A stretch of DNA of 49,115 nucleotides from Flavipsychrobacter stenotrophus (GTDB lineage: Bacteria; Bacteroidota; Bacteroidia; Chitinophagales; Chitinophagaceae): contig CAMDNC010000003.1 of the NCBI GenBank assembly GCA_945902755.1, positions 1 through 49,115 of the forward strand, in the 5' to 3' direction. Position numbers and translations under genes: made by a program. The first letter of the stretch is position 1. The number at the start of each line of letters is the position of its first letter. This document shows, piece by piece, positions 1-10,418 of this stretch. The notes under the pieces were generated by a model that searched no databases, was not told where the DNA came from, and saw nothing but the letters and a program-made list of their open reading frames with translations.

Positions 1-1100
1 ACTGTAGTAACACTCGATGTCTGGAAATACACAGTGCTTGCTGTACCTCCTGTGTAAGGAATAGTTGCTGCAGCGTTGGTATACAAATTAGTAGTAGGCG
101 ACCAGGTAGCAGCCGTAGAAGATGACAAAGCAGTAACACTACCATTACAAACACTAGTAGTAGCAGGAGTAATAGTAGGTGTAGCAGGCACAGGATTGAG
201 GCTAACTACAGTAGTGGCACTCATGGAGCAGGTACCATTAGTAGCGACAAGTGTGTAAGTACCAGCAGTGGCAGCAGTAACTGGAGCGACCACTGGTGTA
301 AGCGAAGTAGAAGTAAAACTGGCAGGACCTGACCAAGAATAAGAAGTAGCACCACCTCCTACGGTACCTGTGAGCGTAACAGTGCCCCCGGGACATACTG
401 CACCGCTGTTAGTAGCAGTAACTGTAACAGGACAAGGAGACCACCTGTAAACCTGATTGACAGAAGGAAATCCAAAACCTACACCTGATGGAAATGCAGT
501 AGTAGGTACGGGAGATGCACCGTAGTTAGGCAAGGTTCTCACATCTGCGGCTGTATTGGTTATACCAATAGTACCAGAGGGAGAACCGTAAGAATTAGTA
601 CCATAACAAAAATCGATCATATTGGAACCTTCGTACAATTTAATTTGAAGATTACCATTACCTGAAGTACTAAAGTGATGAAAATTGTTCCATTCGAAAG
701 TAAAAATCCTATTAGGGGCTGTGCCAGTAGTACTGTAATATGCAGTGTGACCAGAACCATGTAAATCATCCCAAAATGGCAATAGCCATCCAGCACTAGA
801 AATATTACCCAATACATTGGTAAAAGGGGCTACTCCGGTGTTCGAAAGGTTGACAAACCCATTTGAACAAGCTGCTAATTGAGTGTAGTTAGTTCCACAA
901 TAGTTAAATGTAAATCCTATTGGTATATTTGTTTGAGTAATATCATCTGCACTTATTCCACCAGTTGCTGTACCTGTAGAAGAGATGCTAGTATATGTAC
1001 TGCTGAATGCAGAAAAGAAGTAAGACGCCGTGGTTTGGGAATAACCTTTGCTGCCTAAGAGTAAAAAAATAAGAAAAGCGAGTAACGTAATTTTTTTCAT
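1..1100 (-). CDS. Secreted adhesin-like protein with Ig/PKD-like repeats, C-terminus beyond window edge (partial)
   Basis: Open minus-strand frame from ATG at 1098-1100 to the window edge: MKKITLLAFLIFLLLGSKGYSQTTASYFFSAFSS..., then Ig-like repeats (VCPGGTVTLTGTVGGGATSYSWSGPASF). Absent from the ORF track because it runs off the edge. Confidence 0.85.
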   Translation of the reverse strand, partial: MKKITLLAFLIFLLLGSKGYSQTTASYFFSAFSSTYTSISSTGTATGGISADDITQTNIPIGFTFNYCGTNYTQLAACSNGFVNLSNTGVAPFTNVLGNISSAGWLLPFWDDLHGSGHTAYYSTTGTAPNRIFTFEWNNFHHFSTSGNGNLQIKLYEGSNMIDFCYGTNSYGSPSGTIGITNTAADVRTLPNYGASPVPTTAFPSGVGFGFPSVNQVYRWSPCPVTVTATNSGAVCPGGTVTLTGTVGGGATSYSWSGPASFTSTSLTPVVAPVTAATAGTYTLVATNGTCSMSATTVVSLNPVPATPTITPATTSVCNGSVTALSSSTAATWSPTTNLYTNAAATIPYTGGTASTVYFQTSSVTT

Positions 1101-1447
1101 ATTGCCTTATCAGAAAATTAATTGTTGAGGAACACAATGCCTAAAGTAACACAGTCGTAAATTTAGAACATTAAGCAAGAGTTACAAAAAAATATTTTTA
1201 TTGTGACCAATTTGGAATCAATGTTATCAGTGAACTAATTGTAATAAAGCATATAGCAACCTATTAGAAAGCCTTACCAAAAATGTCAAAACACTAGATA
1301 ACACAAATTCTATAACTGCTTAGCAAAAGCAATACTTGAATGGCAACAAAAAAAATAAAAATGTTAGGCACAGCTAGAAAAAAAGAGGCAGAAATAAGGT
1401 AGAAACAGAAAAAATAATATTATTTAGTTTCGTAACAAGCCTGAAGA

Positions 1448-2038
1448 TTAATAGACGATGGATGTTACAAGATTTGACTTAACTACTTGCCACTCACGAT
1501 CGATTATGCTAAAAACAGCGGTGTTTCGATATGCCCCATTAGCTCGAATTCTCTCGTTTCTGAGAATGCCCTCAAATGTAGCGCCAATACCGATTATTGC
1601 TTTTCGACTACGAAAGTTATTTTCATCAGTAACAAATTGAACTCTTATCGCATTTATTGTTTCGAAACAATAAGACAATAATAATAATTTACATTCTCTG
1701 TTATACCCTGTTCGCCAATAGGACGGATCGTACCATGTCCAACCAATCTCTAATTTCCTGTGCTCGGAAAATATATTATGGAACATTGTACTACCTATGA
1801 CATTCCCCGTGCGATTACAGATAACTGTAAACGGATATTGCTCACCATTGGCGCGTTTGAGCATTGCACTTTCTAGGTGCAATTTCAATCTTTCAGAATC
1901 GGCACCATTTATAGAAATAAACTCCCAAATAGAAGGATTTGCACCTACACGCAATAGTTCGGGAAAATGAGCACGTTCTAGAGGCACTAATTTTACAAGT
2001 TTTCCCTCCAAAACAACAGGATGATTGATCCAATTCAT
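1448..2038 (-). CDS. GNAT family N-acetyltransferase (RimJ/RimL-like)
   Basis: 196 aa; LEGKLVKLVPLERAHFPELL..., GNVIGSTMFHNI...LEIGWTWYDPSYWRTGYNRECKLLLL pattern typical of GNAT proteins. Confidence 0.8.
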   Translation of the reverse strand: MNWINHPVVLEGKLVKLVPLERAHFPELLRVGANPSIWEFISINGADSERLKLHLESAMLKRANGEQYPFTVICNRTGNVIGSTMFHNIFSEHRKLEIGWTWYDPSYWRTGYNRECKLLLLSYCFETINAIRVQFVTDENNFRSRKAIIGIGATFEGILRNERIRANGAYRNTAVFSIIDREWQVVKSNLVTSIVY

Positions 2039-2135
2039 TATGCAATGTAAAAAATATAGTTAGGATGAATTACGAAACAACCTACTTGAAAGAATGACAA
2101 AGAAAACGATGATTGATTGATAGCATAAAAAAAGC

Positions 2136-2155
2136 GGGCTAAAGTAAGCCCGCAC
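2136..2155 (-). terminator. Hairpin terminator downstream of 2174-3082 CDS
   Basis: GCGGGCT-AAAGTA-AGCCCGC stem-loop; T-run on the minus strand after the stem. Confidence 0.7.
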
Positions 2156-2173
2156 GTTGCCATGATATAAAAA

Positions 2174-3082
2174 TTAGTCAACAAATAACTTTTGTTGAAC
2201 ATTGCTTTCAGCATCGTTAACTTGAATCATGTACATTCCTTTAACCAATCCTTTAGTATTCATTACAAAGTTATTCTCGCCTGACAAAGCCCGAAAAATT
2301 TGTGAGCGGAGTTGTTTACCAGAAAGATCAGAGACAACTACCTCTACTTGGCGAGCAGAAGCACTGTGATAATAAACAGTAACTTGGGAGTTAGTTGGAT
2401 TTGGGAAAAGTTTGAGAGTAGAATGCACAGCTTTTAAGGTAACTACACCTGTTGGTACTGTACCGATAAAAGCTAGATCATCTGCATAAAGATAGCTACC
2501 ATTAACCGCAGCTGCGGGATCTGCGCTAGACATGAGCACCACAATTCCAGTATCGGGATTAGCACCAGACATATAAGTTAGAGGGATTGTAAAATCGGAC
2601 CACGACATTGCCATACCCGTAAGAGTAGAATCGGCCATTGCAACAGTATCTCTAGTGCTGGTTACCGTGTTCCATTTAGTAAATATAACCCCTACCCTTC
2701 CATGGTCAGTACCTGATCCCATATGCTGCCATTTGCCTGTAAGACTGGCAGAACGAGTAGAGTGCGCAAAGCCACCTGAAAAATCGACAGAAAGTGGAGT
2801 GAGAACCACATTGAGCTCACCTGTAACGGCAACCCCAGGAGCTACTAATGCAAGTGCTGTTTTAGAGGTAAGTTTGATAAAAGCACTACCTGAAGGTGCG
2901 CCAGTAGTTCCTTTTTCGCATGTATAAACAGAAAATGTACTAGTAGTTGAATTTAGATTTCCCCAACCAGTAGGGCTATCATATGAGCCAGAAGTCCAGG
3001 TTTCAAATCCTGGATTAGGAATCTGAGCAAATGCAGCAAATGTTAGAAAAAGCAAAAAGAAGGTAGTAGAATATTTCTTCAT
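2174..3082 (-). CDS. Secreted protein with T9SS type A sorting domain
   Basis: Signal peptide MKKYSTTFFLLFLTFAAFAQIPNPGFETW; C-terminal LKLFPNPTNSQVTVYY...GLVKGMYMIQVNDAESNVQQKLFVD. Start at 3082 preferred over the longer ORF start at 3148. Confidence 0.85.
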   Translation of the reverse strand: MKKYSTTFFLLFLTFAAFAQIPNPGFETWTSGSYDSPTGWGNLNSTTSTFSVYTCEKGTTGAPSGSAFIKLTSKTALALVAPGVAVTGELNVVLTPLSVDFSGGFAHSTRSASLTGKWQHMGSGTDHGRVGVIFTKWNTVTSTRDTVAMADSTLTGMAMSWSDFTIPLTYMSGANPDTGIVVLMSSADPAAAVNGSYLYADDLAFIGTVPTGVVTLKAVHSTLKLFPNPTNSQVTVYYHSASARQVEVVVSDLSGKQLRSQIFRALSGENNFVMNTKGLVKGMYMIQVNDAESNVQQKLFVD

Positions 3083-3258
3083 TTGTTTCTTATTTAGAGG
3101 TATAAAACAAAGAACAAAATTACATAAATAAAAGTAGTGTATCACCATAACAAACGGCTAATTTTAATTGAAGTCACTATTAAGCATAAATGAACAATTA
3201 CTTTTGTTAAGTAAGCAATTGCAGGACACAAGTAATAACTAAAAAGTACCACATAAAA

Positions 3259-3648
3259 ATGAACGGAAACGAAATACTACATCAAAAGAAAAGCTATCGC
3301 TGGCTTGAAAACCTACACATATTACTATGGCTAATTAAAGACACCTGCTGGGCTATGGAGTGGAAAACTGGAGCAATAGCTATGATAATACCAACTATTG
3401 GTGTAGCAATCTATCTACTATATAAAAGTAAGAAAAATAAGACAGAATTGTATCACAACGCAGCAGTGTGTATGTGGATTATTGCGAATTCAACATGGAT
3501 GATAGGTGAGTTTGCGAACTATGACATGAGAACATTGGCTGCAACAACATTTGGTATAGGACTGGCGATACTAGCTGTTTACTATTTGGTTTATTTTAAA
3601 AACGACAGAATGGAACAACATAGAAAAGAAAACAAGTCAGGAGACTAG
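3259..3648 (+). CDS. Hypothetical small membrane protein
   Basis: 129 aa ORF with hydrophobic segments (AIAMIIPTIGVAIYLLY; LAATTFGIGLAILAVYYLVYF). Confidence 0.65.
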   Translation: MNGNEILHQKKSYRWLENLHILLWLIKDTCWAMEWKTGAIAMIIPTIGVAIYLLYKSKKNKTELYHNAAVCMWIIANSTWMIGEFANYDMRTLAATTFGIGLAILAVYYLVYFKNDRMEQHRKENKSGD

Positions 3649-3655
3649 CAAATAG

Positions 3656-4309
3656 TTATTTAGCGACTGTTTTGGGGAGTTTTTTCATCATCTCTGCCTG
3701 TAAGTAAAGCTGATACCGATAATTAGCTGCTCCTTCTAATATCTGCACTATGGCTTCCATTTCTTGATCTCGACCGGTGGGGTCATAATTTTGACGAAGG
3801 TTATTGTTGAACATCAAACCAACTGACTGCCAAACAACGGCAGAAAAACCGCTTTTTAGTTCGCGAATTATGCTATAACAATTTTGACCTGTTTGTCGGT
3901 TAATCAATTTTATGAGGACGTGCCCTTGATTGACTGTTAGATTTTTGAGTGGTTCTTTGAAAGATGCATCGAGTTGTCGATCAATTTCTTTGAGATACCG
4001 CCTTCTATCTCTGCGACCATCGAGCGTGTCGAGTGTATGGCTTACGTCTTTAAGAATGGCTGCGGCAGTAATTGCATATGGATATGCAATGTATATATCT
4101 CGGCGCAGCCTGTCGCGCCGAAGTCTGTCGGTAGGATTGATGAAAGTACTGGTAATTTCCACCTCTGGAAGAAAAGCGGTAGGATAGTTGATGCCATTGA
4201 TCACAGTCGCACCTACCCTGATGGTATCGTAAATGGAATATTGTGCCAAAGTAGTTTGGGATACAAACACTGCAAACACAAAGAGGCGAAATTTAAGCAG
4301 GTATCTCAT
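3656..4309 (-). CDS. DUF4294 domain-containing protein
   Basis: Signal peptide; VNGINYPTAFLPEVEITS; YPYA..., LTVNQGHVLIKLINRQTGQNCYSIIRELKSGFSAVVWQ as recalled for the Bacteroidota DUF4294 family. Confidence 0.75.
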   Translation of the reverse strand: MRYLLKFRLFVFAVFVSQTTLAQYSIYDTIRVGATVINGINYPTAFLPEVEITSTFINPTDRLRRDRLRRDIYIAYPYAITAAAILKDVSHTLDTLDGRRDRRRYLKEIDRQLDASFKEPLKNLTVNQGHVLIKLINRQTGQNCYSIIRELKSGFSAVVWQSVGLMFNNNLRQNYDPTGRDQEMEAIVQILEGAANYRYQLYLQAEMMKKLPKTVAK

Positions 4310-4456
4310 GAAATTACAATGTAAATTTCTTGATTTTTGTTGATATTAAACCTAAACCAATGATAAAATATTGCAAACAAAGAATGTTAATTTTAGAGTT
4401 ACACCAAATTATACCTGTCAGAGTGACTAATGGTAGTCTAACTTTGCCAAATAAAT

Positions 4457-4687
4457 ATGAAGAAGCTAATATTGACTATAATGGGAAGCGTGGCGTTGAT
4501 GACGTCTTGCAAAAAAGAAGTGAAAACTCAGTTGTCTAAAGAAGAAATACAAAAGCGAATAGACTCTATTTCGAGCGAAAAGATATTAGAAGTAGAGGAA
4601 TATGCAAAGAAGGAACTAGAATACAGAATAAAAATTGAAGTGAAAGTAAAAGCTGACTCGATAAGAGAAGCAACGAAAAATAAATAA
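4457..4687 (+). CDS. Small lipoprotein, charged coiled-coil-like
   Basis: MKKLILTIMGSVALMTSCKKEV: lipobox MTSC; remainder K/E rich. Confidence 0.65.
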   Translation: MKKLILTIMGSVALMTSCKKEVKTQLSKEEIQKRIDSISSEKILEVEEYAKKELEYRIKIEVKVKADSIREATKNK

Positions 4688-4730
4688 AAGGTAGCGTATT
4701 GTGGAGCATATAAGGCTAAAAAAATGAAAC

Positions 4731-5144
4731 GTGAGAATAGAACTGCAACCAAAACCAATTGTATACTTTGACGGTGTTTGTAACTTGTGTAATAATGCCG
4801 TGCGATTTATTATGAAACATGACAAAAAACAGCGGTTTTTGTTTGCCACTCTTTCATCAGATGCAGGTAAAAATGCAATGGAACAAGTGAATAAAGGTGG
4901 CAGAAGAATTGACAGCGTAATAATCTACTACAGAGGGAAATATTACACCAAATCAAGTGCAGTACTCCTTGCATTTAAACTACTGGGAGGCGCATGGCAA
5001 CTGTTATATCCATTTATTATTTTGCCAGCATTTATCAGAAATGCTGTGTATGACTGGATAGGTAAAAACAGGTATAAGTGGTTTGGTAAAAAAAACGAAT
5101 GTACCCTACCCTCCGCCGAAATAATGAAGCGGTTTGTAAACTAA
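4731..5144 (+). CDS. Thiol-disulfide oxidoreductase, DCC family (DUF393)
   Basis: VYFDGVCNLCNNAVRFIMKHD contains the DxxCxxC motif; GTG start. Confidence 0.85.
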   Translation: MRIELQPKPIVYFDGVCNLCNNAVRFIMKHDKKQRFLFATLSSDAGKNAMEQVNKGGRRIDSVIIYYRGKYYTKSSAVLLAFKLLGGAWQLLYPFIILPAFIRNAVYDWIGKNRYKWFGKKNECTLPSAEIMKRFVN

Positions 5145-5200
5145 GAATTAGTGAAATAAATTTCACCCTTCAAAAAAGTATATCTACCTTAAATTTGGAT

Positions 5201-6655
5201 ATGGCAAACCTGAGATTATATTCAATTTTGTTGTTACTCACGTTCGTTTTCTTGGACGTAAGTGGGCAAGAAGTAACGTATACTGAATATGAAAAATTTG
5301 ACAATAGAACTGATGCCTATACTGTGGTAGGTATGACAGGTGGCCACCTGTATACGTATTTGCGAAATGAGGAAGGCTCAAGATTAGAATCCTACAACGA
5401 CTCGATGAAAAAAGTTGCGACGATTCTGTTAGACTTTTTTCCGCAGCGAATATATCAGGTTAAATTCATAACGTACCCAGATAAGATGATGGTGCTCTAT
5501 CAGGCACTAGAAAGTAATAAAGTAGTGCAATATGCGGCGCTGCTAGACGCAAGTGGGCTGCTAATAAACAAACCAATAGAAATAGGCCATACCAAAACCG
5601 GGATTTTCGGTCCTACAAAAAACTATTATTCATCATCGGTATCTGACGATAAGAAAACGATACTGGTGTATACCGCTGCTGATAAGAAAAATGAAATTTC
5701 TTTTGAAGGGAAATGGCTGGATGACAAAGGTGTAGTTTTCAAACGTTGTAAAGCAAGTTTTAAAACTGAGAACTTGCCTGAGCATGGAGAGGTGAATGTA
5801 GCTAACGATGGCACTGTTTACATGGCGGCCTATACCCCTATTGGGGCACAAGACTATACTGACCAGTATTGGATACTAAAATTAAAGCCAGGGTCGCTTA
5901 AGTTTGAGGGTAAGGAACTACAGTTAGGTGACAAATTTGCGACAGGAGGTTATACCAAAATAGACAACGTAAATAACAAGGTTTACTTCGGAGGATTTTA
6001 CTCGGATAAAAAGAACGGTAGATTTGATGGTTTTATCTATGCTGCTTTCGATATTGCTACTGACACCTTCAGTACCAGACGGTTTATACCATTTGATAAC
6101 GAAATAATAAGTAAGGCCAATAGCAACAAAAGAAACTACTCATTTGATAACTACATGGTGCGCCAATTAATTGTAAAAAATGATGGAGGTTTTGTATTGG
6201 TAGCAGAGTCGCAGTATGTAACTATGCGCAGCAGTTTCACTCCTGGATTTGGGTATTATTCGTTTTACAGTCCGTATATGAATTCATCAGTAAGAGAGTA
6301 TCACTATAACGATATAATGGCGTTGGCTTATAATAATGAAGGTGTGCGAGAGTGGAATACTATCATACCCAAACAACAGTACTCGCAGGAAGATGATGGT
6401 GTTTTTTCTTCGTATGCTTTACTAAATACTGGAGGAACGCTAGCATTTCTTTTCAATGATTTTGACACACGACACTCGAGAATACAATTGGCAACTGTAA
6501 CTGCTGATGGAAAATCGGATATACATGGACTTACTGCCGAAGGCAATGATTATCCTGATTGGTTGCCAAAATCGGCTAAACAAGTATCCGGCCGAGTGAT
6601 GGTGGTGCCCTGCTTCTACAGAAAACAGATATGCTTTGCGAGGGTTAGTTTTTAG
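5201..6655 (+). CDS. Hypothetical secreted protein
   Basis: Long ORF with signal peptide MANLRLYSILLLLTFVFLDVSGQEV; no family recognised. Confidence 0.75.
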   Translation: MANLRLYSILLLLTFVFLDVSGQEVTYTEYEKFDNRTDAYTVVGMTGGHLYTYLRNEEGSRLESYNDSMKKVATILLDFFPQRIYQVKFITYPDKMMVLYQALESNKVVQYAALLDASGLLINKPIEIGHTKTGIFGPTKNYYSSSVSDDKKTILVYTAADKKNEISFEGKWLDDKGVVFKRCKASFKTENLPEHGEVNVANDGTVYMAAYTPIGAQDYTDQYWILKLKPGSLKFEGKELQLGDKFATGGYTKIDNVNNKVYFGGFYSDKKNGRFDGFIYAAFDIATDTFSTRRFIPFDNEIISKANSNKRNYSFDNYMVRQLIVKNDGGFVLVAESQYVTMRSSFTPGFGYYSFYSPYMNSSVREYHYNDIMALAYNNEGVREWNTIIPKQQYSQEDDGVFSSYALLNTGGTLAFLFNDFDTRHSRIQLATVTADGKSDIHGLTAEGNDYPDWLPKSAKQVSGRVMVVPCFYRKQICFARVSF

Positions 6656-6811
6656 ATAGCCATATAGTCATTCTCTAGAATTGGCGAAGCTTAACAAAGA
6701 TGTGTGAATTTAAAACACTGTTCAACACAAAATATCACAAGTAAGTGTTTAGTTGCTCCCGTTTATTGGCTACTAAGTATTGTAAGTGAAGTTTGTAGGG
6801 AACAGAAATGT

Positions 6812-8224
6812 CTAACGTGTTTTTGAGATTCCACCTTGGTAGACTGACATGTATATGTTTTTGTTCTCGAGATAAAGCAAACTACCATTGGCATCCCACC
6901 GCGGTTTGATCTTAAATCTTGTAAAGGGCGCTCCAGATAAATCGTTATAGTCATCGTTAAAAATGGTGCCATACTGCCGCAGTAGGGAACCATACCAAAG
7001 CATGGATTCGTAGCCCCTCAAGACCATTTCAGATGGAACACCTGCAAATTCGTTTTTGTAGGTTCTTTTTAAAGCGTTGACCAAATTGCTGTCGGCCGAT
7101 TCATAGTTGGACGAACTGGTTACATTAACTGCAAGATTCTTATAACTATTGTTTTTACGTAAGCTTGGAAGATCACTCCAGGTGGGCATTCCATAAACAT
7201 TGAAATGTGTGTTAGGGAAGTACTTGGAGAGTGCTTTAAGTAGGCTGTCTGCAAACGACTGATTGAGAATACTAACTACCACGGCATTGGGCCGAGTTGT
7301 ATCAAACACAGTCATTAATTCTGCCTTGGTAGGCAATTTATTGCACAATAATTTACGAAAGGTAACATCACTATATAGATCATTGAGCATGTATAGCGCA
7401 GCGTTGTCATCGGCAAGGGCAGATGTGCGATAGAGTAATGCTACATTTTGTCCTGCATATTTTGCAGAAACATCGTCGATTATGTACTCACAATGGCTTT
7501 TTACAGACGGCAAAAGCATTGTAAAATATTGGTTGTCTTTGACCCATGCATCATAATTGGTAAGTGCAGATACGAAATTGATTCTTTTTTTACGGGCGTA
7601 TCCAGCTAATACAGGAATATCATGTTGTTCAACCGCACCGATAATGAGATCGGTGGAATCGAGTCGTCGCCTATTGATTAGCATTTCGGGAGATTCATTA
7701 AACGAACCTGCATCGTGAATGTGTATATCTAATTTTGCACCCGCTCTCCTGAGGCTATCGGCAGCCAACTTAACCCCTTGGTAAAAAGCCAAACCGTCAG
7801 CAGCTTTATCTGGCACTTTGTCTTTGAAAGTTACTGACTCACCTCTTACCAGCTCGTCGAGGTACAAAGGTAATATCACACTTATTCTGTATTTTTTCTT
7901 GAATTTAGAATCAGGATAAGCTATTTCTTGTTTTCTTTTTCCAGAGGTTTTTTTCTGTTGTGATGCCCGTTTATCATTATCGATTTCTGTAGATGTGGAA
8001 ACTGACGAATAATTATCTTTATTTTTATTTTTCCTGCGCTTTTTACTTTGCTTGTTGTTCTCCTCTTCGCTAATTGATTGATTAGTACCAGCAACTTCTG
8101 TTCTATTTGACTGTCTTGATTTCTTTTTGCCGAACAATTGAGCGTGGGAAGAGAATGCCAAACTAAGTAGCATAAATGAAAAACCTACAACTAACAAGAC
8201 AATCTTATTAAACCTAAAATTCAT
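6812..8224 (-). CDS. Type 1 periplasmic-binding-fold (ABC substrate-binding-like) protein
   Basis: Signal peptide; basic low-complexity linker (KKRRKNKNKD); YRISVILPLYLDEL...FYQGVKLAADSLRRAGAKLDIHIHDAGS...DLIIGAVEQHDIPVLAGYARKKRINFVSAL. Confidence 0.75.
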   Translation of the reverse strand: MNFRFNKIVLLVVGFSFMLLSLAFSSHAQLFGKKKSRQSNRTEVAGTNQSISEEENNKQSKKRRKNKNKDNYSSVSTSTEIDNDKRASQQKKTSGKRKQEIAYPDSKFKKKYRISVILPLYLDELVRGESVTFKDKVPDKAADGLAFYQGVKLAADSLRRAGAKLDIHIHDAGSFNESPEMLINRRRLDSTDLIIGAVEQHDIPVLAGYARKKRINFVSALTNYDAWVKDNQYFTMLLPSVKSHCEYIIDDVSAKYAGQNVALLYRTSALADDNAALYMLNDLYSDVTFRKLLCNKLPTKAELMTVFDTTRPNAVVVSILNQSFADSLLKALSKYFPNTHFNVYGMPTWSDLPSLRKNNSYKNLAVNVTSSSNYESADSNLVNALKRTYKNEFAGVPSEMVLRGYESMLWYGSLLRQYGTIFNDDYNDLSGAPFTRFKIKPRWDANGSLLYLENKNIYMSVYQGGISKTR

Positions 8225-8276
8225 TGGCTGCGTTTTCAGAAAATTTAGATTTGATTAAAAATATTGATATTATTTT

Positions 8277-9476
8277 TTATCCCCTTCTGGATGTTTTTAT
8301 GAACATCATTTTTCTTTCGATTTTCCCTTTAGTTAAGTACTTTTTAAGAAAATCTTTCTGCTCATTGAGTATGCTATTGGCTTGTTTCATGGATTTTTCC
8401 ATGGTAACAATCATAACATCTAGTTTATCATACTTGCCAAAAATAGCTTTTATGCTTTTTTCTGCTTTCCGCATTTTAGTTTCGGCATTCGTGAGCATTT
8501 CTTGAATATGAGCATCGGTTTTGGCTGGCGTAAACTGTTTATTTCTAAACTCAATAAATGTGTTGAGGTCGTTTGTACCTTCGTTAAACTCTGTAACAGC
8601 GGCATTGTAAATATCTACTATTTCATTTTGCTGGCTTATAACCTCATTTTTCTTTGACACCTCTACAAAACTTTTGATCTTGGATAGCCTGTCATAAATC
8701 ACAGCGTTATTGATTCCGTTTTTCTCGATTCTGTCTATTTCAGTTTCGAAACGTTCTACTTCTGTTTGGCGTTCAAATTGAGCGATAGAATCGATGTAAT
8801 GGAATATATTAGCATCTTTTGTGTGGGCTGACGTTAGATCTGAGAATTGCCTGTATGAAACTGGACGATCTAATAATTGCCACATGGGATCGAAAGGCAT
8901 ATGCGTCTTGATGAGTGATTCGGGGATTGCTTTAAAGAATTCGTTACTAATCTTACTGACAAATTTATTGTTTTCAATATATCCAGAACCCCAAGTAGGG
9001 TCAACCAACTGCCACTTGGTTGCAACCTTCACCACGCACCAGCCATGTGGTATAAAAGAAGTAAAACCATTCTGACGAGTATACCCAACTACAATATGTG
9101 CATTAAGACCACATTTTATGCACAAATCTTGAAAAACGGCAGCATAGTTTTCGCAGATGCCTTTGTGAGTTTTTAATACCCGAGCTATTTTATCTTCCTG
9201 TTTTTCGTTGAAATTGATTGCAAACATGTTTTCTACGTCATATTCGAAGTTTGTAGCGGTCCATATAAAAATGGCTCTAGCTTTTTCGTCATCAGTACTA
9301 AAGTTTGCGTTTATGTAATTGGCAATATCCTGTGTTTTTTTTGTTTTATCGGTGGGTATTGCAAGTGCGATTTTATCGATAGCAGTATAATCTGCAGTGA
9401 GATTTTGTCCCAGTGCGGTAAGTGAAATTGAAAAAGATATAAGCACTATATTCAATATGGGAGATAGTAATTTCAT
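8277..9476 (-). CDS. Secreted transglutaminase-like domain protein
   Basis: RVLKTHKGICENYAAVFQDLCIKCGLNAHIVVGYTR...HGWCVVKVATKWQLVDPTWGSGY: Cys-His-Asp transglutaminase core. Confidence 0.85.
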   Translation of the reverse strand: MKLLSPILNIVLISFSISLTALGQNLTADYTAIDKIALAIPTDKTKKTQDIANYINANFSTDDEKARAIFIWTATNFEYDVENMFAINFNEKQEDKIARVLKTHKGICENYAAVFQDLCIKCGLNAHIVVGYTRQNGFTSFIPHGWCVVKVATKWQLVDPTWGSGYIENNKFVSKISNEFFKAIPESLIKTHMPFDPMWQLLDRPVSYRQFSDLTSAHTKDANIFHYIDSIAQFERQTEVERFETEIDRIEKNGINNAVIYDRLSKIKSFVEVSKKNEVISQQNEIVDIYNAAVTEFNEGTNDLNTFIEFRNKQFTPAKTDAHIQEMLTNAETKMRKAEKSIKAIFGKYDKLDVMIVTMEKSMKQANSILNEQKDFLKKYLTKGKIERKMMFIKTSRRG

Positions 9477-9741
9477 TTGAAAAATCTATAAATTAAGCGC
9501 TGTGGTTACGGGTACTAAAAAACTATGGCAAGATAAATACTTTAATTACGATGAAAAAAATAAACTCGGCATACAAAGAAACTATAACAAAGTAACTAGG
9601 GACCAATAATAGACGAAGCATAAGTGAATGGCAGACTGTAAGTGATAACCCGACTGTAAAAAAGCAGCTAAAAATGTCAGATTTACCCCCTAAATAGCTA
9701 AAAATTGCAAAGTAAATTTGATCATAAATTAAACATAAACA

Positions 9742-10173
9742 ATGAATAACTATCATTTAAATGAGAACATCACCCTATACACCATTACAGCAAGTAGTTT
9801 TCCTGAGGGTGTTGTGGCGGCTTTTGAAGAACTATACCAGCATGCTAGCCCTGAAGATGTGAGTGCATATTATGGAGTATCTTATGCAAATAAAAGCGGA
9901 GAAATAACCTATAAAGCAGCAATGGCTTTGAAAGAATCTGTAACTAATATACCTAAATTGGCAATTTTTATATTGTGTGCTGGGGAATATAGAGGGGAGG
10001 AGCTATTGAACTTCCGTGCTAAAATTGGAACAATTGGCAATACATTTCAGGAATTAATACATCAATCAGATCTAGATGAGCATGGATGCTGTGTAGAAAT
10101 GTATTATAATGATACAGATGTACGGTGCATGGTAAGAATAAAAGATAAAGTTGAAGAAGCCTCGAAACATTAA
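9742..10173 (+). CDS. Hypothetical protein
   Basis: 143 aa ORF, no family recognised. Confidence 0.6.
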   Translation: MNNYHLNENITLYTITASSFPEGVVAAFEELYQHASPEDVSAYYGVSYANKSGEITYKAAMALKESVTNIPKLAIFILCAGEYRGEELLNFRAKIGTIGNTFQELIHQSDLDEHGCCVEMYYNDTDVRCMVRIKDKVEEASKH

Positions 10174-10418
10174 GATAAAGATACACCGTAACTGTGGGTA
10201 ACAGCTATTGGCAGCAACGATTTGCTAAGAAAATGCAAAAAGTGCCTAGAAATGAACGTGTTATGTGATTTTGTATAGCTGATGCAACAAAATTACACAC
10301 CTACGCAACATACTTTAACGAGACAGAAACGTGTGTGGTATTAGATTTGCAATGTGGTAAATACAATCAATAATGATTGACATTAACTATTAATTTCTAA
10401 TAACAAAAAACGCGACGC

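Noticed and set aside
76-817. ORFs 76-258 (+) and 617-817 (-)
   Set aside because: Lie within the edge-truncated adhesin CDS on the minus strand in non-coding frames.
9742-10173. Possible regulator/effector
   Set aside because: Hypothetical 143-aa protein shows no recognisable motif; no basis for a functional claim.
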